Shown here one piece after another: positions 15,890 to 23,407 of a stretch of DNA of 25,666 nucleotides. Both the position numbers and the translations under genes were made by a program. The notes beneath the pieces were generated by a model. The model saw nothing but the letters and a program-made list of their open reading frames with translations, searched no databases and was not told the DNA's origin. Origin of the DNA: VRUE01 sp035707825. Lineage in GTDB: Bacteria; Actinomycetota; Thermoleophilia; Solirubrobacterales; 70-9. The stretch spans positions 1 through 25,666 of the forward strand of contig DASSTR010000061.1 in NCBI GenBank assembly GCA_035707825.1, given 5' to 3'. Position 1 is the stretch's first letter. Each line of letters starts with the position of its first letter.

Positions 15890-15918
15890 GAGCGACCGAG
15901 GACGTAGTTATGCGCCGG

Positions 15919-17715
15919 TCAGCCGCGGGCGATCAGGGCGCCGATCGCCTCCTGCCACCAGGCCCGCTCGGTGGGGTCCTCGATCGTCCGGTCCGCACGC
16001 CGCTCGCACCACTGCGCCAGCGCCCGCCGTCCCCCGGTCGCGACGACGTCTTCTCCTGTCACCGCGAAGCGGCCGTCGGCGAGGGCGACGAGGGCGCCGG
16101 GCCGGTCGCGGCGGCTGCGCAGAACGGAGACGACCGCGATCCCGTCGACCGAGGTCGGCGATGAGGGCTCCTCGATGTCGCCCCCGGGGCGCACCGAGAA
16201 GACCTGGGAGGCGGCCCGCCGCGGCAGCGCCGGTGGGGGAGGCGCCCCGATCGGTCCCTTGTGCCAGCGCCGGGTCAGCGTCTCGACCTCCTCGCGCAGC
16301 TCGCTGCGGACGAGCACGTGCAGCTCGTCGCCCTCGCGCAGCTCGGTGGAGCCGCGTGGCGGGATCGCCCTGCCGTCGCGCACGATCACGTTGACCAGCG
16401 CCTCGCGGGGCAGGCCCAGCTCGCGCACGCGGTGTCCGGCGGCAGCCGCTTCCGGGCGCAGGCGGTAGGAGACGACGTCTCCTCCCATACGTCGGATGCG
16501 GCCGGACTCGAGCAGTCGTTTCGGCAGCGCCGGCTCGTCGGTGGTCAGGCCCAGCCTCTGCGCCAGCGGCTCGAAGCTCGCCCCCTGGATCAGGGTCGAG
16601 GTGACGACGACGAAGAAGACGATCGAGAAGAGTTCCTGGCCGCCCCCGAGCCCCGCGACCACGGGGAAGGTCGCCAACCAGATCGGGGTCGCGCCGCGCA
16701 GCCCCGCCCAGCCGAGCATCGCTCGCTCGCGCAGGTCGAGGGAGAAGGGGATGGTCGCGACGAAGGCGGCCAGCGGGCGGGCGACGACGATCAGCACCGC
16801 CGAGAGCGCCAGCCCCTCGACGGCCACGTCGGGGAGCGCGCTCGGGAAGACGAGCAGCCCGAGGAGGACGAAGAGCGCGATCTGCGCCACCCATCCCACG
16901 CCCTCGTGGAAGGCGACGATCGTGCGGCGGGCGGGGATGCTGCCGGAGCCGAGCGCCAGCGCGGTGAGGTAGGTGGCGAGGAGGCCGGAGCCGTGCGCGA
17001 CCTCGGCGAGGCCGTAGGCCACCCCAGCGATGGCGATCGTGGCGACGGGATAGATGCCGTCGGTGGGCAGGCGCACCTTGTCGAGGGCGGCGACGGCGAG
17101 GCGGCCGAGGCCGAGGCCGATCGCCATCCCCAGGGCGAGTTTGAGCGCCAGCAGCCCGGCCATGTCGACGATCCCGTAGCCCGGCTGCTGGATCCATTCG
17201 ATGAAGCCGATTACGAGCAGCAGCGCGACCGGGTCGTTCATCCCCGACTCTCCCTCGAGCGAGCGAGCGAGGCGTTTCTCCAGCGTCGAGCGCCGCAGCA
17301 CCGCGAAGATCGCCGCCGAGTCGGTGGCGGCGATCGCGGACCCGACGATCATCCCTTCCAGGGTGCTGAGGCCGAATATCCACTTTGCCGCAAGGCCCGC
17401 CGCGAGCGCGGTGACGATGGTGCCGACCAGGGCCAGCGAGGCCGCCGTGCCGAGCACGGGCCGGATCTCCGGCCAGCCGGCCGTCAGGCCTCCCTCGAAG
17501 AGGATCAGGATCAGGGCGATCGTGCCCAGCGTTCGGGCCAGCTCGGCATCGTTGAACTCAAGCCCGCCGATCCCTTCCGAGCCGGCCAGCATTCCCAGCG
17601 CGAGGAAGAGGAGCAGGCCGGGGACGCGCATCCGTTCGGCAAGCAGGGCGGCAAAGGTCCCGGCCGCTAACAGCGCACCCGCGACGAGGATCAACTCAGC
17701 GTCATGACCGCCCAT
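15919..17715 (-). CDS. NhaP2-type K+(Na+)/H+ antiporter with C-terminal RCK_C domain
   Basis: This monovalent cation/proton antiporter belongs to the CPA1-like NhaP2/CvrA branch. The 598-residue protein has about 12 hydrophobic segments over residues 5-390, including AIAATDSAAIFAVLR and GESGMNDPVALLL with the Asn-Asp pair (160-161) of this group. A cytoplasmic TrkA/RCK_C domain follows (about 405-475: VVSYRLRPEAAAAGHRVREL to ELHVLVRS), then a roughly 110-residue soluble tail. Such proteins expel K+ or Na+ and help with turgor and pH. The ATG at 17715 is six bases after a -10 hexamer. The upstream minus-strand gene (flippase) ends 23 bases earlier. Ion selectivity cannot be read from sequence. 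Confidence 0.9.
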   Translation of the reverse strand: MGGHDAELILVAGALLAAGTFAALLAERMRVPGLLLFLALGMLAGSEGIGGLEFNDAELARTLGTIALILILFEGGLTAGWPEIRPVLGTAASLALVGTIVTALAAGLAAKWIFGLSTLEGMIVGSAIAATDSAAIFAVLRRSTLEKRLARSLEGESGMNDPVALLLVIGFIEWIQQPGYGIVDMAGLLALKLALGMAIGLGLGRLAVAALDKVRLPTDGIYPVATIAIAGVAYGLAEVAHGSGLLATYLTALALGSGSIPARRTIVAFHEGVGWVAQIALFVLLGLLVFPSALPDVAVEGLALSAVLIVVARPLAAFVATIPFSLDLRERAMLGWAGLRGATPIWLATFPVVAGLGGGQELFSIVFFVVVTSTLIQGASFEPLAQRLGLTTDEPALPKRLLESGRIRRMGGDVVSYRLRPEAAAAGHRVRELGLPREALVNVIVRDGRAIPPRGSTELREGDELHVLVRSELREEVETLTRRWHKGPIGAPPPPALPRRAASQVFSVRPGGDIEEPSSPTSVDGIAVVSVLRSRRDRPGALVALADGRFAVTGEDVVATGGRRALAQWCERRADRTIEDPTERAWWQEAIGALIARG

Positions 17716-17721
17716 CGATGG

Positions 17722-17727
17722 ACCCTA
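17722..17727 (-). promoter_or_regulatory. -10 element for leaderless antiporter gene
   Basis: On the minus strand TAGGGT is six bases before the ATG at 17715, in the 23-base gap after the flippase gene. The antiporter may therefore be transcribed separately as well as by read-through. Confidence 0.4.
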
Positions 17728-17738
17728 GTGGACCCCGG

Positions 17739-19148
17739 TTAGATGTTCTCGTCCATGATCGCCAGGCGCGCCTCGAGCTCCTCCGGCGAACCCGGCTCGG
17801 GCACGTCCTCGGCGCGCTCGTGCGGATGGCGGTAGGCGTAGTAGAGGAGGGAGAAGAGGACGCCGGCGGCGAGCAGGAAGCCGATCTCGACGCGGCGGTG
17901 CACGTCCTCGACGATCGGCAGGAGGTCCCAGGCGATGAAGACCGCCGCGCAGGCGATCCAGCGCACGGCGGCTCGCCGCACCTGGCCCTGGGCGATGCAG
18001 GCCTGGTTGACCGTGACCGAGGCGAGGTAGAGGCCCATGCCCAGCGAGACCAGCAGCAGGCCGGCCCGGTCGTAGGTGAAGTTGTCGCCGAAGGCGATCT
18101 GCATCAGCTTCGGGCCGGCGATCAGGACGACGACGACGACCAGGGCGGTGAAGGCCGAGACCCCTGCGAGGACCATGCTCACGCTGCGGCTGAACTCGCG
18201 GTCGCTGTCCTCCTCCTTGCTCGTGTGAAGTTTGGTGAGGTGGGGGAGGATGCTGGTCGAAACCGCCTGGAAGACCTGCAGCGGCGCCCGCGCCAGCATC
18301 AGTACGTTGAAGATGAAGCCGGCCTCTGAGGCGCCCTCCAGCCCCCGGGTGATCAGCGGCCCGGCGTTGAGGAAGGCCTGTTCGCTGAACATGATCAGCA
18401 GCACGGCGGCCGCGAAGCCGCCGCCGTGGGCGAAGGAAAACTCCTCGTGCTTGGCGTCGGGGGGCGGCGGGGGCGCGTCGCTCTGCTGTTTCGCCCGGCG
18501 CGCAAAGGCAAACGGCACGACCAGGAGGGACAGCGCCGGGGCGGCGGTGATCCCGATCGCGACGGCGGACTGGCCCTCGAGGATCCCGATCGCGACGAGC
18601 ACCGCGAAGATCGTGCGGAAGCAGGATTCGGAGAGGATCAGCGCCGTGAACAGCCCGAAGCGCTGGCTGCCGGCGAGGAACCCGCGGGCGAAATAGCTCG
18701 CGGCGTAGAAGAGGACCGAGGAGAAGAAGATCCAGTAGAGGGTTTCGTTGCCCTCCAGCAGGTCGTTCTGGATCGGCCCGCGCAGGGCGAGGGCGGCGAC
18801 CGCGAAGGTGAGCGAGAGCCCGAACTGGATCGTCGCGGCGACGCGCATCGGCTCGTTGACCGGCTGGCCCTTGGCCGTGCGCTCGGAGATGTGGCGGGAG
18901 AGCAGCTGTTCGACCGGTCGGTAGAGGGTCGAGATCGTTATGAACACCGCCGACCACAGCACCGTGATCTGGCCGTAATCGAATTCCGAGAGCAGGTGCG
19001 AGGCGACCAGGAAATAGACGTAGGTGATGACGCCCGTAAGGCCGACCCCGACCGCGAGGAAGCTCGCCGTCTTGCCGTATTCGGCGGTCGCCGAGCCGCC
19101 GCTCCCGGCCTCCCGCCGGGAGCCCGGGAGTCTCTCTCGCAGCGCCAT
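17739..19148 (-). CDS. Polysaccharide/lipid-linked oligosaccharide flippase-like protein (MOP superfamily)
   Basis: This 469-residue integral membrane protein has about 12-14 hydrophobic segments, beginning near residue 26 (SFLAVGVGLTGVITYVYFLV). The N-terminal half pattern (FDYGQITVLWSAVFITISTLYRPVEQLLSRHISER) resembles polysaccharide transporters of the Wzx/MurJ-like MOP superfamily. A hydrophilic proline-rich loop (around APPPPPDAK) divides the two halves. The ATG at 19148 shares one base with the stop of the upstream glycosyltransferase gene (TGATG) and has a strong AGGAGG site (19153-19158, minus strand), so the pair is clearly coupled. The likely job is moving a lipid-linked sugar or polymer made with that glycosyltransferase across the membrane. 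The substrate is unknown. Confidence 0.8.
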   Translation of the reverse strand: MALRERLPGSRREAGSGGSATAEYGKTASFLAVGVGLTGVITYVYFLVASHLLSEFDYGQITVLWSAVFITISTLYRPVEQLLSRHISERTAKGQPVNEPMRVAATIQFGLSLTFAVAALALRGPIQNDLLEGNETLYWIFFSSVLFYAASYFARGFLAGSQRFGLFTALILSESCFRTIFAVLVAIGILEGQSAVAIGITAAPALSLLVVPFAFARRAKQQSDAPPPPPDAKHEEFSFAHGGGFAAAVLLIMFSEQAFLNAGPLITRGLEGASEAGFIFNVLMLARAPLQVFQAVSTSILPHLTKLHTSKEEDSDREFSRSVSMVLAGVSAFTALVVVVVLIAGPKLMQIAFGDNFTYDRAGLLLVSLGMGLYLASVTVNQACIAQGQVRRAAVRWIACAAVFIAWDLLPIVEDVHRRVEIGFLLAAGVLFSLLYYAYRHPHERAEDVPEPGSPEELEARLAIMDENI

Positions 19149-20134
19149 CACTCCTCCTGCGCGCCGCGCTCGTAGTGAGATGGCTCGACGCCGAGTGCCA
19201 GTTCGGTCCTTCTCACCCGCTCGAAGACCCGCTGGGTCATCACCCGCTGGCCGGCGAGCAGGTCGCCGATCACTCCGAGGGCGAGCAGCTGCACGGCGGC
19301 GATGAAGAGCACGGCGCCGAGGATCAGAGACTGGATGTGGCCGGCGCTGTCGCCGTTGAAGATCCAATCGATCAGGAAGGGCAGCCAGGCGGCGAGCGCG
19401 AGCGCTCCTACGATCAGCCCGGCGGTGACGAAGACACGCAGGGGCTCATAGCGGGCGTAGATGCGCAGGATCGAGAGCATGTTGCGCCGCACGTAGGCGC
19501 CGGTGGAATCGAAGAGGCGCGACTCGCGGGTCTGCGGATTGGTCGCGACCGGCACCTGGTCGACGGCCACCAGCATCTTGCCCGCCTGGATCAGGCTCTC
19601 CAGCGTGTAGGTGAAGTTGTCGACCACCAGCAGGCCGAGCGCCGCCTCGCGGTTATAGGCGCGAAAGCCCGACGTGGTGTCGGCGATCTCCGTTTCCGAG
19701 ATCCGCCGGACCACCCAGCTGCCGATCCCCTGCAGCGCTTTCTTGGCGCCCGAGAAATGCTCGATCTGGCTCACCTGGCGGTCGCCGACGACCATGTCGG
19801 CAGAGCCGGCGAGGATCGGCGCAACCAGCTTGCCGACGTCGGCGCCGCTGTACTGGTTGTCGGCGTCGGTGTTGACGATGACGTCGGCGCCCAGCTTCAG
19901 GCAGGCGTCGAGCCCGGCCTGGAAGCCGGCGGCGAGGCCCTTGTTGTTGGTCAGCCGGACGATGTGCTGGACGCCCTGTTCGCGCGCCACCTCGACCGTG
20001 CGATCGGTGGAGCCGTCATCGATCACCAGCAGCTCGACCTCGTCGATGCCGTCGAGCCGGCGCGGCAGGTCGGCGATCGTCGCCGGCAGCGTCGCCTCCT
20101 CGTTGAAGCAGGGGATCTGGATGATCAGCTTCAT
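19148..20134 (-). CDS. Family 2 membrane-anchored glycosyltransferase
   Basis: The 328-residue protein starts with the GT2 fold (MKLIIQIPCFNEEATLPATI), contains VIDDGSTD (nucleotide-sugar binding Asp pair, 39-42) and NTDADNQY (metal-binding DxD, 89-95), and has SGFRAYNREAA in the acceptor region. Two hydrophobic segments (about 233-258 and 266-290) anchor the C-terminus. This is the architecture of dolichol- or polyprenyl-phosphate sugar transferases. It probably charges a polyprenyl phosphate with a sugar at the inner face of the membrane. The neighbouring flippase gene fits that view. It has a predicted leaderless start nine bases after TACCCT. Donor sugar unknown. Confidence 0.88.
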   Translation of the reverse strand: MKLIIQIPCFNEEATLPATIADLPRRLDGIDEVELLVIDDGSTDRTVEVAREQGVQHIVRLTNNKGLAAGFQAGLDACLKLGADVIVNTDADNQYSGADVGKLVAPILAGSADMVVGDRQVSQIEHFSGAKKALQGIGSWVVRRISETEIADTTSGFRAYNREAALGLLVVDNFTYTLESLIQAGKMLVAVDQVPVATNPQTRESRLFDSTGAYVRRNMLSILRIYARYEPLRVFVTAGLIVGALALAAWLPFLIDWIFNGDSAGHIQSLILGAVLFIAAVQLLALGVIGDLLAGQRVMTQRVFERVRRTELALGVEPSHYERGAQEE

Positions 20135-20143
20135 TGCGGGCTC

Positions 20144-20149
20144 AGGGTA
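20144..20149 (-). promoter_or_regulatory. -10 element for the glycosyltransferase operon
   Basis: On the minus strand TACCCT lies nine bases before the ATG at 20134, without a ribosome site. It is divergent from the ribD promoter within an 82-base gap. Confidence 0.4.
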
Positions 20150-20160
20150 TCCGCGGCCTC

Positions 20161-20189
20161 GGAACCTGGGTCCGCAGCCAGGCTAGAAT
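20161..20189 (+). promoter_or_regulatory. Putative ribD operon promoter
   Basis: TAGAAT (20184-20189) is a good -10. Seventeen bases upstream, the -35 position holds GGAACC (20161-20166), which resembles an ECF-type -35 more than TTGACA; that reading is speculative. The predicted RNA start (about 20196) lies inside the adjacent palindrome. No FMN riboswitch is recognisable in this gap. Confidence 0.45.
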
Positions 20190-20193
20190 TGGC

Positions 20194-20211
20194 TGATTGA
20201 CCAGTCAATCA
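20194..20211. promoter_or_regulatory. 18-bp palindrome, probable repressor operator at ribD
   Basis: TGATTGAC-CA-GTCAATCA is a perfect inverted repeat with 8-base arms and a 2-base spacer. It is AT-rich against a very GC-rich background and is placed over the predicted ribD transcription start, directly after the -10. The TTGAC/GTCAA half-sites are of the kind bound by dimeric repressors such as TetR-family proteins. No regulator gene is nearby, so the binding protein is unknown. Confidence 0.6.
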
Positions 20212-20216
20212 ATACC

Positions 20217-21410
20217 ATGACCGCGCAGTTGGCCGATGCCGATCGGGAGTACCTGAAGCAGGCGCTGGAGCTTGCCGAGGGCGGTCGCGGGCGCGTCAGC
20301 CCCAATCCGCTGGTCGGCGCTGTGGTCGTACGTGACGGGGACGTGCTGGGCGCAGGGTTCCATGCCCGGCTCGGCGACCTTCACGCCGAGCGGGCGGCGC
20401 TGGCGGATTGCCGCGAGCGCGGCCACGACCCCGCCGGGGCGGCTATGTACGTGACACTCGAGCCCTGCGCGCATCGGGGCCGCCAGCCCGCCTGTACGGA
20501 GGCGATCCTGGAGGCGGGGCTGAGCAGGGTTGTGATCGCCTCCGAGGACCCGACCGAGAAGGCCTCCGGCAGGGGCCCCGGCATCCTGCGCGAGGCCGGC
20601 ATCGAGGTCACCTTCGCGTCCGGGGACGAGGCGACCGCCGCCCGGCTGCTCAACCAGCCGTTTCGCAAGCACGCCCGCAGCGGCTTGCCGCTGGTGGTCC
20701 TGAAGATCGCGATGTCTTTGGACGGCCGCACCGCGACGCCCGCCGGCGAGTCGCCCTGGATCTCCGGCGAGGCCAGCCGTGCTCTCGTGCACAGCTGGCG
20801 CGCCGAAAGCGACGCCATCGCCGTCGGCATCGGCACAGCGCTCGCCGACGATCCCCTGCTCACCGCCCGCAGTGAGGAAGCCGCTGGAGGGGACCCAACC
20901 GGCCAGCCGCTGCGCGTCGTCTTCGATTCGCGGGCCCGCCTGCCGCTCGATTCCCAGCTGCTGCGCACGCTCGAGCAGGCGCCGGTTCTCATCGCCGCCT
21001 CCCAGGAGGCGGATCCGGACCGGCTGGCCGCCCTCCGCGAGGCCGGCGCCGAGACCCTGGTCGCCGCCGGCGCCACAGCCGCCGAGCGCATCGCTTCCAT
21101 GCTCGCGGACCTCGGCCGCCGCCAGATCACCAGCCTCTTCCTCGAGGGCGGCGCCACCCTCGCCTCCTCCTTCATTGCTGCCGACCAGGTGGATGAAGCC
21201 CGAACTTTCGTCACGCCGGTCTTGCTGGGGAGCACGGGCGATTCTCGGGCGGGTGGCGCGGCGGCGGGGGACCCCCATGGCGGAGGACAGGTGTCCGAGC
21301 ACATGGGGGACACCGCCGTGACAGGACCCGCCCGCCGCGATGCCCTGTCCTCCACCAGCGAGACGGTCGGGGACGATGTGTTGATCAAGGCCAGGTTCAA
21401 GGAGTGGTGA
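20217..21410 (+). CDS. ribD: Bifunctional riboflavin biosynthesis deaminase/reductase RibD
   Basis: RibD deaminates and then reduces the first pyrimidine intermediates of riboflavin synthesis. In the 397-residue product the N-terminal deaminase has SPNPLVGAVVV, zinc ligands HAE (56-58) and EPCAHRGRQPAC (Cys 84 and 93). The reductase domain follows with LKIAMSLDGRTA, SPWISGEASR and HSWRAESDAIAVGIGT. Between VTPVLLG and the last strand GDDVLIKAR the sequence departs from the usual family pattern and is somewhat long (about 46 residues). That part is encoded by a compound inverted repeat (21278-21357). The ATG at 20217 gives a normal N-terminus but has no Shine-Dalgarno. It heads the rib operon; the stop is one base before ribE. 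Confidence 0.94.
   Translation: MTAQLADADREYLKQALELAEGGRGRVSPNPLVGAVVVRDGDVLGAGFHARLGDLHAERAALADCRERGHDPAGAAMYVTLEPCAHRGRQPACTEAILEAGLSRVVIASEDPTEKASGRGPGILREAGIEVTFASGDEATAARLLNQPFRKHARSGLPLVVLKIAMSLDGRTATPAGESPWISGEASRALVHSWRAESDAIAVGIGTALADDPLLTARSEEAAGGDPTGQPLRVVFDSRARLPLDSQLLRTLEQAPVLIAASQEADPDRLAALREAGAETLVAAGATAAERIASMLADLGRRQITSLFLEGGATLASSFIAADQVDEARTFVTPVLLGSTGDSRAGGAAAGDPHGGGQVSEHMGDTAVTGPARRDALSSTSETVGDDVLIKARFKEW
21278..21357. repeat. Compound inverted repeat inside the ribD coding region
   Basis: Outer arms TGGCGGAGGACAGG (21278-21291) and CCTGTCCTCCACCA (21344-21357) are inverted copies with one mismatch. Inside and overlapping are further palindromic pieces: GGACA-GG-TGTCC (21285-21296) and CCCCCATG (21272-21279) with CATGGGGG (21302-21309). 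The element lies where RibD does not match its family well, suggesting an inserted palindromic repeat that kept the reading frame. Confidence 0.6.
21399..21404 (+). promoter_or_regulatory. Shine-Dalgarno that fixes the ribE GTG start
   Basis: AAGGAG at the very end of ribD is seven bases before the GTG at 21412, supporting this non-ATG start. Confidence 0.75.
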
Positions 21411-21411
21411 G

Positions 21412-21999
21412 GTGTTCACGGGGCTGATCGAAGACATCGGTGTGGTGGAGGCGGTCGAGGCCGGCGGCGAGGGGTCGACGCTGCGGATCGCGACTCGCCT
21501 GGGCGGCGAGCTCTCCGAGGGCGACTCGATCGCGGTCGGCGGCGTCTGCCTGACCGCCACGGACGTCGGTGCCGCCGGCTTCGCGGCCGAGGCGATGAAC
21601 CAGACGCTTCAGGTGACCGCGCTGGGGCGGCTCGGCGCCGGCGATCGGGTCAACCTCGAGCTGGCGATGAGACCGTCGGACCGCCTCGGCGGCCACATCG
21701 TGCAGGGGCACGTCGACGGGGTCGGCGAGGTGGCCTCCCTGGCGGAGGACGGCTTCGCGAAGCGCCTGCGGGTGCGGCTGGGCCCGGAGCTGCTGCGCTA
21801 CGTGGTCGCCAAGGGCTCGATCGCCCTCGACGGGGTCAGCCTCACGGTGGCGGCCCTCGGCGAGGATTGGGCGGAGGTGTCGCTGATTCCGGAGACGCTG
21901 GAGCGGACGACATTGGGCGGGACGGCGCCGGGGGAGAGGCTGAACGTGGAGTGCGACATCGTCGCGAAGTACGTGGAGCGGCTGGCAAAAGCCACCTGA
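21412..21999 (+). CDS. ribE: Riboflavin synthase, alpha subunit
   Basis: This enzyme dismutates two 6,7-dimethyl-8-ribityllumazines to riboflavin. The 195-residue product shows the two homologous lumazine-binding barrels. The first has MFTGLIEDIG and DSIAVGGVCLT. The second begins near RLGGHIVQGHVDGVG and includes GSIALDGVSLTV. The C-terminal helix ends NVECDIVAKYVERL. Length is standard. The GTG start is supported by AAGGAG seven bases upstream and by the conserved MFTG N-terminus. Some databases call this gene ribC or ribE; ribE is used here to accompany ribH. Confidence 0.96.
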   Translation: MFTGLIEDIGVVEAVEAGGEGSTLRIATRLGGELSEGDSIAVGGVCLTATDVGAAGFAAEAMNQTLQVTALGRLGAGDRVNLELAMRPSDRLGGHIVQGHVDGVGEVASLAEDGFAKRLRVRLGPELLRYVVAKGSIALDGVSLTVAALGEDWAEVSLIPETLERTTLGGTAPGERLNVECDIVAKYVERLAKAT

Positions 22000-22067
22000 T
22001 GGCACCATTCCTCCGGAAAGGAGCGGTTGTGAGCGCTGAGCGAGCGAAGCGGGAGACTGTGCGGTGA
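21999..22067 (+). CDS. 22-codon mini-ORF bridging ribE and ribBA
   Basis: The ATG (21999) overlaps the ribE stop as TGATG, and the TGA (22065-22067) overlaps the ribBA GTG as GTGA. The ORF thus exactly spans the 64-base gap. Within it, GGAAAGGAG (22015-22023) is one of the best ribosome sites in the window and is five bases before an in-frame GTG (22029), which would give a 12-residue peptide, MSAERAKRETVR. It may be a coupling device that hands ribosomes to ribBA rather than a functional peptide. The peptide resembles nothing I recognise. Confidence 0.4.
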   Translation: MAPFLRKGAVVSAERAKRETVR

Positions 22068-23407
22068 GCGGCATGACGGAGACGCCGAAGACAGAGCAGA
22101 GCGAGGGCGCGGTGGGGGACAGCCCCTTCGCGCCGATCGAGGAGGCGATCGAGGAGATCCGCCGCGGCCGCATGGTCGTCGTCTGCGACGGCGAGGAGCG
22201 CGAGAACGAGGGCGACCTCGTAATGGCCGCCCAATTCGCAACGCCGGAGGCGATCAACTTCATGGCCAAGGAGGCGCGGGGGCTCGTCTGCCTGGCGCTG
22301 ACCGCGCAGCGCTGCGAACGGCTGGGGCTGAACCTGATGGCGGCAAAGAACGAGGCGCCGCTGGAAACCGCCTTCACGGTTTCGATCGAGGCTGCCGGCG
22401 GGGTCAGCACCGGCATCTCCGCCCACGATCGCGCCCACACGATCCAGGTCGCGATCGACCCCGATTCGGGACCGCGAGACATCGTCGTGCCGGGCCACAT
22501 GTTCCCGCTGCGGGCCAAAGACGGCGGCGTCCTGGAGCGCACCGGCCACACCGAGGCCAGCGTCGACCTCGCCCGCCTGGCCGGCCTCACCCCGGCCGGC
22601 GTCATCTGCGAGGTGATGAACGACGACGGCACGATGGCCCGCGTCCCGGACCTGATCCCCTACTGCCGCAAGCACGACCTGAAGATGATCACCGTCGCCG
22701 AGCTGATCGCCTACCGGCGCCGGACCGAGAAGCTGGTCGAGCGCGTCGTCGGCACCGCGCTGCCGACCGCCTTCGGCGACTTCCAGGCCGTCGGGTACCG
22801 CTCGCTGGTCGACGACAAACACCATGTCGCGATGGTCAAGGGCGATGTCGCCGGCGAGGACGACGTCCTGGTCCGCGTCCACAGTGAGTGCCTCACCGGC
22901 GATGTCTTCCACAGCATGCGCTGCGACTGCGGCGAACAGCTGGAAGCGGCGCTGGCGATGATCGAGCGCGAGGGCCGCGGCGTCCTCCTCTACCTCTCCC
23001 AGGAGGGACGCGGGATCGGCCTGCTCAACAAGCTCAGGGCCTACAAGCTGCAGGAGGAAGGAGCCGACACGGTCGAGGCAAACCTCAAGCTCGGCCTGCC
23101 GGCCGACCTGCGCGACTACGGAATCGGCGCCCAGATCCTCGGCGACCTGGGCCTCAGCACGATCCGCATCCTCACCAACAACCCGAAAAAGATCGTCGGC
23201 CTGGAGGGCTACGGCCTCTCGGTCACCGAGCAGGTGCCGATCGAGTCCTCGCCCAACGCCCACAACGAGGCCTACCTGCGGGCGAAGCGGGACAAGATGG
23301 GCCACTCGCTCCATCATCAGGGCCTCGCCTTCGACGAGGAGATGATCCACGACGAGGAGGAGCGGGACGCAAAGGACGGCGGCGACGCCAAGGGCGGCGA
23401 TGGCTGA
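22064..23407 (+). CDS. ribBA: Bifunctional DHBP synthase / GTP cyclohydrolase II
   Basis: The N-terminal half (RibB) makes 3,4-dihydroxy-2-butanone 4-phosphate from ribulose 5-phosphate. It contains RENEGDL (46-52), STGISAHDRAHTI and GHTEASVDLARLAGL. The C-terminal half (RibA, from about 230) opens the GTP ring and carries the zinc cysteines 276, 287 and 289 (CLTGDVFHSMRCDCGEQ) and QEGRGIGLLNKLRAY. Both sets of active residues are intact, so both activities are expected. The GTG at 22064 has GGGAG eight bases upstream; an ATG at 22073 is less well placed. An acidic tail of about 30 residues (from LHHQGLAFDEE) is extra to the fold. The gene overlaps ribH by eight bases. It supplies both precursors of the pathway. 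Confidence 0.96.
   Translation: MSGMTETPKTEQSEGAVGDSPFAPIEEAIEEIRRGRMVVVCDGEERENEGDLVMAAQFATPEAINFMAKEARGLVCLALTAQRCERLGLNLMAAKNEAPLETAFTVSIEAAGGVSTGISAHDRAHTIQVAIDPDSGPRDIVVPGHMFPLRAKDGGVLERTGHTEASVDLARLAGLTPAGVICEVMNDDGTMARVPDLIPYCRKHDLKMITVAELIAYRRRTEKLVERVVGTALPTAFGDFQAVGYRSLVDDKHHVAMVKGDVAGEDDVLVRVHSECLTGDVFHSMRCDCGEQLEAALAMIEREGRGVLLYLSQEGRGIGLLNKLRAYKLQEEGADTVEANLKLGLPADLRDYGIGAQILGDLGLSTIRILTNNPKKIVGLEGYGLSVTEQVPIESSPNAHNEAYLRAKRDKMGHSLHHQGLAFDEEMIHDEEERDAKDGGDAKGGDG

Noticed and set aside
19149..19367. Upstream extension of the flippase gene
   Set aside because: Arg-rich antisense-like text overlapping the glycosyltransferase gene; the ATG at 19148 has a strong AGGAGG site.
20135..20216. 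FMN riboswitch before ribD
   Set aside because: The gap is 82 bases, shared with a divergent gene, and lacks the conserved RFN segments.
20205..21560. Long minus-strand open frame opposite ribD
   Set aside because: Arg/Gly/Ala-rich shadow of ribD with no recognisable motif.
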